Shown one piece after another: positions 13,803 to 20,157 of a stretch of 20,157 bases of DNA; position 1 is the stretch's first letter, and every line of letters begins with the position of its first letter. Under the pieces are notes generated by a model. The model had not been told where the DNA came from. It was given only the letters and a program-made list of their open reading frames with translations, and did not search any database. Source of the DNA: a virus. Both the position numbers and the translations under genes were made by a program. Where the stretch lies: positions 1 through 20,157 of the IMG/VR virus record IMGVR_UViG_3300025168_000904; one strand, 5' to 3'.

Positions 13803-16800
13803 ATGAACGAAAAAGCAATCAATGACGGGTACAAATATTTTGTAGAGACAGGATACCAAGGTACTATAGATGATTATAAAACACTCCTTAATACTAATGG
13901 AGATGCTGTTAATGATACATATAAATACTTTGTCAATACAGGTTATAAAGGAACTGTTAATGACTTTGTAACTTTATTTGGTATTGGTGAAAAAAAAAAT
14001 CCCGTTGGCAATGGTACTGGAGAAGAGGAAGTTATGGTATCAAGTATCGAGGACATTCAAGAACCTGGCTCATCGGAGCCTTCTCTTCAGCCAAGTAATG
14101 AACAAGTTGATAGTGCGATAACTGAAGGTGCCCCTGAATTTGGTGTTGAAGAAACTGAAGAAGAAACCATAAATATAGGACAGGGCAACCAAGTAAATCC
14201 TGAAGATTTAATAAAGCCACGATCAGTTAAAGGTTATGAGCCTGAAAGTTGGGGTGGATTAAAAAGCCTTATAACTCAGTCTACACAAGAGGAGCGTAGC
14301 GATCCTAATTACAAAGGATTATTTAAAGTAGATACCACTGAAGAGGTTGTTGAGCAGCCAAGTGATTTCTTTGATGAGTCTCTGCAACAGATTACACCAG
14401 ACCTTATTTCTAAGACAGAAGAGAATGTAGTTCCTTTAATGAACTATCATTTTAATGACTATGGGTTTACTTTTACTGAAGCAGATTTTACAGGTGATGA
14501 GATGACAGTGTCTGCCGCTAATGGAGAAACATTAAAAGTAGAATTAGATGCTTTGTTTTTTACGGGCAAATATTCTGATGAGTTAAAACAATTTTTACAA
14601 GATAATAAAGAAGAGAGCACTAAGTTACACCAATTAGAAGCTGGCTATGTAAAGAAACAACAAAAGATTCAAGGAGAGAAAGATGTAGAGAATATGGTTA
14701 AGGATTTAACTACTGAAACCAACGTTCTTAGAGATGAGTACAGTGAATACTTAATGGCTAAAAACTTTTATGATAAAAATAATTTATCTGACATGGATCC
14801 TAACGAGGTGGTATATGTAGAAGGTCCTGACGGGCAGCAAATGGCTACAACTCCTAAAGTTCTTGCAGAAAAAATAGCTTTAGCCTCTCAAAATATTGCA
14901 ATATCTAAAAAGAATTTAGCAGTAAAAGGAAAAGAATTAGATGAGGTTGTAGGCGGATGGTACGAGATGCGTAGTGAGCAAAGTAGTATAGGGGGTTTTG
15001 CTTATAATGCTTTATTAGATGGTTCCGCTCGTATAGGAACTCAAGTGATGAATAGGATGATTGATGTGGGTACTTATATGGCACCTGCAGAAGGAGGCTT
15101 AATGTCTCAGAATGAGTATAGAACCAAAGTGTTAACTAAAGCAAAAGAAGCTGGGTTATTAGGAGACACTTATACGGAAGAAAGAATACAAGAAATTATT
15201 TCTAATGATGAAGAGTATGAAAGATTTTTAGAGTTAATAGAAAAAACTCCAGGAACTACTACAGAAATTAAATCAGCAGGATCTATAAAAGACGGTACAT
15301 CTGCTTCTACTCGAAAAGTAACTACAACTTTATTAGAAGATATAGAATCTAAAATATTAGACGAGTTAAGAAAAGAAATAAAGTACGATGTAAAGCCTGG
15401 AGAAAATGTGTACGCTAATCCGTTCTCTCAATTTGCTAACGATCCAAAGTATGATGGTAAAGATGGCATGTTAGAAATGTCACGTAGAGGATTGAGGTAC
15501 GGGTTAGGTATGGAGGAGACTACTGAGGAGGCTACTCAAGAAGCTAAAAAAGGTTTTTGGGGAGGTGCTCTAATAGGAGTAACTGAGTCTATCCCAGCTA
15601 TGTTAGGCCCTGCTCCTGTTAGGATATTTAATATGATAAGTCAAGTAGAAGACCATATTAATGAGGAGATGGAAAATGATCCTGACTTTGCAGATATAAG
15701 TGAAGCTGAGAAGACTATGTTTACTGTGCCTTTAGGTATAGTGGTAGGGGTATTAGAAAACCTTGGGTTTAGAAATGCTATTGCTCAGAAAGGTTTAGCA
15801 AGTAAAATATTATTACTGGCACTAAAGAAAAGTGGTAAAGATATTACAGGGCAAAGCTTTAGACAAGTAGTAAAGAAAGAGGTTAACAACCTTATGGGAC
15901 AAGGACTTCTGTTAGTTACAGCTTCTGGATTAGCGGAGTTTGAGACGGGGCTTGCACAAGAGATTGCAGATATAGGTTTTAAAGAAGCTTATAATTATAA
16001 TAAAGAAAAAGAAATGTTTAGAACTCCAGAGTCTTTTGGTGATGGGGTAAAGCAAGTAATCAGAGCAGGACTACAGGAAGCAGTGGGAGGATTTGTAATT
16101 GGTACACCATCAGCTATAATACAGACAGCAACAGCTGGAGATTTCACTGGTTTAGGAGATGGTGTTTTTGAGATGTATGAGCAGGTTCATAAGGAGCCTG
16201 TAGTAAGAGACGCATTTATTCAAAGAACTAAAGAGCGTATTTTAAATGGTGATATAACTAAGAAAGAGGGACAGCTTGAAATTGATATGTATGACCAAGT
16301 AAATGGGGTGATGGATCAAATACCTTCGGATCTTCCTACTAATCAAAAGAAAGAACTACTTGGTAATCTTTTAAGACAACAAGAACTACAGGATGATATA
16401 GATAAATATAATAAGCTACTAACTAAAAGACAACAACAAGAGTTATTAGATTTAGAGAATGATGTAGAAAGAATAGTTCGATCTGGTAATACACAAAACC
16501 AACAAGAAGCACAAGAGACTGAGTTAAATACACAGGCAATAAACGAATTAAAAGAGGAGGGAGTAGAGAACCCAACTCCTGAACAAATTAAAACTAAAAG
16601 AGATGCCATTCAAAAGTCAAGCCCAGAGAAAGTGGATGTACAAGAATCTACCGAAAGTAGCCAAGAAGTGGGAGATGGAAACACCCAAGGGCAGTCTACC
16701 CAAGAGAGCCAGGACAGTCAAACAGATCTTGACACGCAGACGCAAGAGGAAGTAGATGATTTAACATCTATATTTAATGAGCAAACAGGTATGCAGGAGC

Positions 16801-19800
16801 AAGAAGGAACTCCTGAACAACCAACTCGTAGAGCTGTAGTACAAAACGAAGAAGATGGAACTATAGATGTTATAGTTACTGACGGTAAAAATGAAGTGTA
16901 TGAGGGAACAAGTGTTTCAGATAATGTTCATGTGACACAACCTAAAAATGCTAAGCCTGAAAATAGTGTTGATATTTCTTTTGATAGTTTATTAAATAAA
17001 GCTAAGAATGCAGGTAAGGCTATAGTTAAATTAATTCCTGACTTAGACATTGTAGTACACGCATCAGAAAATAATTATAATAAAGCAGTAAGCAGTGAGA
17101 ACGCAGGAACACGTGGTACTTTTAATCTTAATACTAATACCATTCATATTAATTCTTCTAAAGCTAATACACGAACAGTAGCTCATGAGGTTATGCATGC
17201 TGTACTATTAAAGAAGTTAGGAGTCAATGCAGACTTTAGTAAAGTTACAAAGCGAATGTTAGATGCTGTAGCAAAAGCAATGCCTAAAGATTCTAATTTG
17301 AAAGAAGTTATAGAAGACTTTGCAAAAGATTATAAGATTAATGACCAGAATGAAGAGCAAGTGTCAGAGTTGTTTGGATATCTTTCAGCTGCATATACGC
17401 AGTTAGATGGGCCTACTAAAAATATAGTAAAGAGGTGGTTACAGAAAGCAGCTAAAGCTGTTGGTTTACCTGTTAACATAACAGAGTTCACTAAGGAAGA
17501 GGCTGATATGATTGAGTTCTTTAATACAGTATCAGGCAAAGTAAGAGAGGGAGTTGAAGTTACAGAAGGAGATATAGAAGTTATTCCTGGAGAGGTAGTA
17601 GAAGATGCTGAAGGTCCTGTGCCTGAAAATATTCCTGATGATGGTCCGTCTATTGACTTAGAGGTAACAGAAAAAAACCAAAAAGATAGGGGTGGTATTG
17701 ATATGAGTAAAATAAAACGTGGTTCTATTAACGATCTTAGTGGAGTGAATGCTTTTGTTTTTGCTGCAGACCAAGCTACTTATGGTAATATAGAAAGCCC
17801 ATCAGGCTTAGAGTTTATGTTTAACGGAGGATACCTATATCCTTATGGCTCGGAGTCTCAAGGAAGTAATGCTGTTTGGGTATTTTCTGCTGAATCAGCA
17901 GCTAATAAAGTTTTAAATAAAGCTAAAGAAAGTGATGGTGTGGGACTTGTTATGTCTCAGGCTTCAGATGGTATTACAGGTAATCTACAATTTTATGATT
18001 TCTTAAATGCAGAGATTGAAAATGCAATAGAAAAGGGTGCATCACCAAAAGAAATGGTAGATTATATAAATAAAAAACTTGCTGATAAAACTAAAGATGG
18101 AGGAGATGGTAAAATTACTACATATTTAAAAAAGAATGGATTACCAACACAAATTAAAAATTACCAAGAGATACAAGATTTATTTAAAACTACAAATTTT
18201 GAAGTAAGAGGTCAGTTTGCAAGAAAATTTATGAGTGCAGAGTCATATAATAAGTTTGGCATCTATCCTTTTGAAGCGAAAAAAACTATTGATGGGGATA
18301 TAGAGAGTGTAGTTAATGATCCATCTCTTAAGAAAATTCAATATGGAGATATAATTTCAGCCATAGAGTTTGACCAAGATGGTAAACCTTTTAAATTAAA
18401 TGAAGGTGATCCTGGATATCATCCAGCATACCCATGGGCATTGCCTGGTAAACCTATGATGGTATTTAATAATGCAGTAGATGTTAGAAAGGTTTATCCA
18501 AAAGCAAAACCAGTTTCTGGTAATCAAACTCTTTTAGGTAAAAGAACGAAACCTGTAGCTGCTCGTTCTGCAATGGGTGGACAGTATGTTGCTAAGGTTC
18601 CTAAAGATATTAATGTAGAGGGTGCACCAATAAAAGAAAAAGCACAGAAGGTTACATTTAAAATAGAGAAGCAAAGAGTATATAAAGACGATGCCTCTGG
18701 AGTTACATTCTTAACTAAAGGATATGGTGGTAGGTTTATTAATATACCAAGGAAAGCAATTACTATAAAAGATATTGATGGTGTAAGCCAATACCAGAAA
18801 CCTTTAGTTGAGGTTACTATGGATAAAAAGGTTTACGATAAGCAAGATGAAACAAGACAATACAAAGATGGAAAAGAATCATTTGTAAATGAATTAGAGA
18901 CTATCAGAGGTTTTGAAACGGTAAGTCCTAATGAAAAAGCACAAGTAATTACAGAGCAAGATATGGAAATATTATACCCAGAGAAAGCTCAGAAAAGAAG
19001 TTTTGATTTTACTCAAGCCGAAGTAGACGCAGCCTTAAATAGTGATACAAAATCAGTAGAAGTTATAGCTAAAGGATTACAACCGAAGAAAGGTGAAAAG
19101 GTTGGAGTTAGGTTAAATCTAAATGTATTAAAAAATAAAGGGATTCCTATTCAAACTGTACATCAAGGACAGGTTAGCGATAAATATAAAAGAGTAGATG
19201 GTATATCAGGATTCTTTAAGGGTACCGCAATAAACTATGCTCCAGCTGTAACATTAAAAGATGTGTACCTCAATGTTCATCAAGAAGGTGTATATAAGAT
19301 AAAGGAGGGTTACACTCATAAAACTCCTATAGCTTCAGTTGATGGACTTTACCAAGACGTGTCTCTTGCTGACACTAACTTTGATGGTGTAGAAATTAGG
19401 TTTAATCCTATGAGAGGTGGTTTGTTTGTGACAGCTGAGGGCAACCGTCCAGTTAGATCTGTAAAAGAGGCTACTATTGTTGGACACAGAGTGTATGGAA
19501 GAGGTAAGATTGAATACTTTACAGAAGCAAATAAACCAAAGAAATTTGTTCCTGATGCAAAATGGTTAAGTAAAAATAAAAAGATAAAGAAAAGTGAGAA
19601 AGCACAACTCCCTGATGGTTATTTTATAAAGGAAACAGGTAGAGGAGAATTTAAATTAATGAAGGGAATTAGAAGTGCGGGAGATATGTCTATTGCTGAA
19701 TTGCAAACATCTACACCAAGTGTATCTCAAGTTTTTATTAGACAATTTGATCAAGGAAAAGGTTTAGCTCCTGATATGTATAGAGAGATAGCTAAAGCAA

Positions 19801-20157
19801 TGGAGGCTAAAGGCAAGACCTTAGTGTCCTCTAAGTATACTAACGATGCTTCACAAGGGGTATGGAAAAGATTAGTTAAAGATGGTGATGCAATAGTTAT
19901 AGGTGGTCGTATTGATGCCGAAGGTGTGTTTCGCCCACAATACTCTATGCGTAATGAGGCTTCTGAAAAAGCACAGAAAGCTTCAGTAGATAAACTGGCT
20001 AAGATGTATGAGATGAAAAAGAATGGTGTTATCTTTAATAAGCCAGGAGTTAATAGAGTAGCTTTAGAAGACTGGGCAAACTCATTAGGGTTCACAGTAA
20101 AGCCAACAAGAGGAGATATAGGTGAGCTTACTGGATTTAAATTAATAAAACCAGATG
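13803..20157 (+). CDS. Giant multidomain (polyvalent-type) virion protein with metallopeptidase domain, at least 2118 aa, 3' end outside window
   Basis: One uninterrupted frame from ATG 13803 to the right edge. Domains in order: two tandem repeats (residues 10-29 and 40-59); acidic Glu/Ser/Pro linker (63-130); helical region (180-560); hydrophobic or amphipathic segments near 584-603, 640-652, 700-711 and 760-774, two of them next to EETTEEATQEA- and EFETGLAQE-type helices; Gln/Glu/Lys-rich coiled coil and linker (845-985); a zincin-like metallopeptidase (1056-1239) with H1128-E-V-M-H1132 and a downstream E1185-Q-V-S-E1189 as possible third ligand; a globular domain with FNGGYLYPYG (1340-1349); another with VGVRLNLNVLKN (1767-1778) and FNPMRGGLFV (1867-1876); and a GNAT-like domain (1949-2050) with Q1984-G-K-G-L-A1989 fitting acetyl-CoA motif Q/R-x-x-G-x-G/A. 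It is probably packaged in the capsid and ejected with the DNA (T7 gp16 position), delivering enzymes to the host. Role is inference. Confidence 0.8.
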   Translation, partial: MNEKAINDGYKYFVETGYQGTIDDYKTLLNTNGDAVNDTYKYFVNTGYKGTVNDFVTLFGIGEKKNPVGNGTGEEEVMVSSIEDIQEPGSSEPSLQPSNEQVDSAITEGAPEFGVEETEEETINIGQGNQVNPEDLIKPRSVKGYEPESWGGLKSLITQSTQEERSDPNYKGLFKVDTTEEVVEQPSDFFDESLQQITPDLISKTEENVVPLMNYHFNDYGFTFTEADFTGDEMTVSAANGETLKVELDALFFTGKYSDELKQFLQDNKEESTKLHQLEAGYVKKQQKIQGEKDVENMVKDLTTETNVLRDEYSEYLMAKNFYDKNNLSDMDPNEVVYVEGPDGQQMATTPKVLAEKIALASQNIAISKKNLAVKGKELDEVVGGWYEMRSEQSSIGGFAYNALLDGSARIGTQVMNRMIDVGTYMAPAEGGLMSQNEYRTKVLTKAKEAGLLGDTYTEERIQEIISNDEEYERFLELIEKTPGTTTEIKSAGSIKDGTSASTRKVTTTLLEDIESKILDELRKEIKYDVKPGENVYANPFSQFANDPKYDGKDGMLEMSRRGLRYGLGMEETTEEATQEAKKGFWGGALIGVTESIPAMLGPAPVRIFNMISQVEDHINEEMENDPDFADISEAEKTMFTVPLGIVVGVLENLGFRNAIAQKGLASKILLLALKKSGKDITGQSFRQVVKKEVNNLMGQGLLLVTASGLAEFETGLAQEIADIGFKEAYNYNKEKEMFRTPESFGDGVKQVIRAGLQEAVGGFVIGTPSAIIQTATAGDFTGLGDGVFEMYEQVHKEPVVRDAFIQRTKERILNGDITKKEGQLEIDMYDQVNGVMDQIPSDLPTNQKKELLGNLLRQQELQDDIDKYNKLLTKRQQQELLDLENDVERIVRSGNTQNQQEAQETELNTQAINELKEEGVENPTPEQIKTKRDAIQKSSPEKVDVQESTESSQEVGDGNTQGQSTQESQDSQTDLDTQTQEEVDDLTSIFNEQTGMQEQEGTPEQPTRRAVVQNEEDGTIDVIVTDGKNEVYEGTSVSDNVHVTQPKNAKPENSVDISFDSLLNKAKNAGKAIVKLIPDLDIVVHASENNYNKAVSSENAGTRGTFNLNTNTIHINSSKANTRTVAHEVMHAVLLKKLGVNADFSKVTKRMLDAVAKAMPKDSNLKEVIEDFAKDYKINDQNEEQVSELFGYLSAAYTQLDGPTKNIVKRWLQKAAKAVGLPVNITEFTKEEADMIEFFNTVSGKVREGVEVTEGDIEVIPGEVVEDAEGPVPENIPDDGPSIDLEVTEKNQKDRGGIDMSKIKRGSINDLSGVNAFVFAADQATYGNIESPSGLEFMFNGGYLYPYGSESQGSNAVWVFSAESAANKVLNKAKESDGVGLVMSQASDGITGNLQFYDFLNAEIENAIEKGASPKEMVDYINKKLADKTKDGGDGKITTYLKKNGLPTQIKNYQEIQDLFKTTNFEVRGQFARKFMSAESYNKFGIYPFEAKKTIDGDIESVVNDPSLKKIQYGDIISAIEFDQDGKPFKLNEGDPGYHPAYPWALPGKPMMVFNNAVDVRKVYPKAKPVSGNQTLLGKRTKPVAARSAMGGQYVAKVPKDINVEGAPIKEKAQKVTFKIEKQRVYKDDASGVTFLTKGYGGRFINIPRKAITIKDIDGVSQYQKPLVEVTMDKKVYDKQDETRQYKDGKESFVNELETIRGFETVSPNEKAQVITEQDMEILYPEKAQKRSFDFTQAEVDAALNSDTKSVEVIAKGLQPKKGEKVGVRLNLNVLKNKGIPIQTVHQGQVSDKYKRVDGISGFFKGTAINYAPAVTLKDVYLNVHQEGVYKIKEGYTHKTPIASVDGLYQDVSLADTNFDGVEIRFNPMRGGLFVTAEGNRPVRSVKEATIVGHRVYGRGKIEYFTEANKPKKFVPDAKWLSKNKKIKKSEKAQLPDGYFIKETGRGEFKLMKGIRSAGDMSIAELQTSTPSVSQVFIRQFDQGKGLAPDMYREIAKAMEAKGKTLVSSKYTNDASQGVWKRLVKDGDAIVIGGRIDAEGVFRPQYSMRNEASEKAQKASVDKLAKMYEMKKNGVIFNKPGVNRVALEDWANSLGFTVKPTRGDIGELTGFKLIKPD
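13830..13979 (+). repeat. Tandem 30-codon repeat at the N-terminus of the giant protein
   Basis: Residues 10-29 and 40-59 align without gaps, 13 of 20 positions identical: Y-K-Y-F-V-x-T-G-Y-x-G-T-x-x-D-[YF]-x-T-L-x. The period is 30 residues (90 bases) and the second copy is followed directly by an acidic linker. The codons differ at many third positions, so the duplication is old and kept at protein level. Confidence 0.8.

Noticed and set aside
1083-20095. Open frames on the - strand, such as those at 4940-5239, 16343-16609 and 19751-20095
   Set aside because: All lie opposite strongly supported + strand genes, have composition typical of reverse-complement shadows, and have no promoter or coupling of their own.
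1-20157. Assignment to crAss-like phages
   Set aside because: Gene order (capsid, connectors, hub, large cargo proteins) is broadly similar, but I could not recognise diagnostic crAss-like sequences such as a virion RNA polymerase; the window supports only a Bacteroidetes podovirus-like phage.

Overview
The window looks like a late (virion morphogenesis) segment of a tailed bacteriophage, probably a podovirus-like phage of a Bacteroidetes (marine flavobacterium-type) host. The host inference rests on the strong A+T bias with TTA/AGA-rich codon use, the absence of Shine-Dalgarno sequences in front of most genes (starts lie in A-rich leaders), and three TAnnTTTG elements, the Bacteroidetes -7 promoter type, placed exactly in the gaps between genes. 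All genes are on the + strand and are packed end to end; the only gaps worth the name are 183-251, 1008-1100 and 1383-1472, and these hold terminators and promoters. I see no tRNA, rRNA, CRISPR, insertion sequence, integrase or attachment site.

Layout. 1-182 is the C-terminal end of a probable major capsid protein, closed by a strong hairpin terminator. A 251-aa conserved head-vicinity protein (252-1007) and a 93-aa small beta-type protein (1101-1382) follow; the latter stands alone between a terminator/promoter pair and another terminator, as expected for an abundant decoration-type protein. A new transcription unit starts at the promoter at 1447 and carries two probable head-tail connector (ring/adaptor) proteins (1473-2426, 2429-3349), a giant 1764-aa tail hub/stabilisation-type protein (3351-8645), a cysteine-rich 331-aa tail or receptor-binding candidate (8667-9662) and a 286-aa structural protein (9681-10541).

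A third promoter at 10549 sits five bases in front of the ATG of a GNAT-family acetyltransferase (10562-10972), which is followed without real spacing by three probable internal/ejection proteins: a 261-aa Ala/Gly-rich membrane-active-looking protein, a 677-aa helical protein, and an open frame of at least 2118 codons that runs off the right edge (13803-20157+). The last one is a multidomain, polyvalent-type protein: two tandem N-terminal repeats, an acidic linker, amphipathic/hydrophobic segments, a coiled coil, an HExxH zinc-metallopeptidase domain, at least two further globular domains, and a C-terminal GNAT-like domain. By position and size these three would fill the place of the gp14/gp15/gp16 internal core proteins of T7-like phages.

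How it works together (inference): capsid and decoration proteins are made from short, individually terminated transcripts; connectors, hub and receptor-binding proteins from a second unit; and the DNA-ejection cargo plus its acetyltransferase from a third. Protein family calls are from reading motifs only; no database search was possible.
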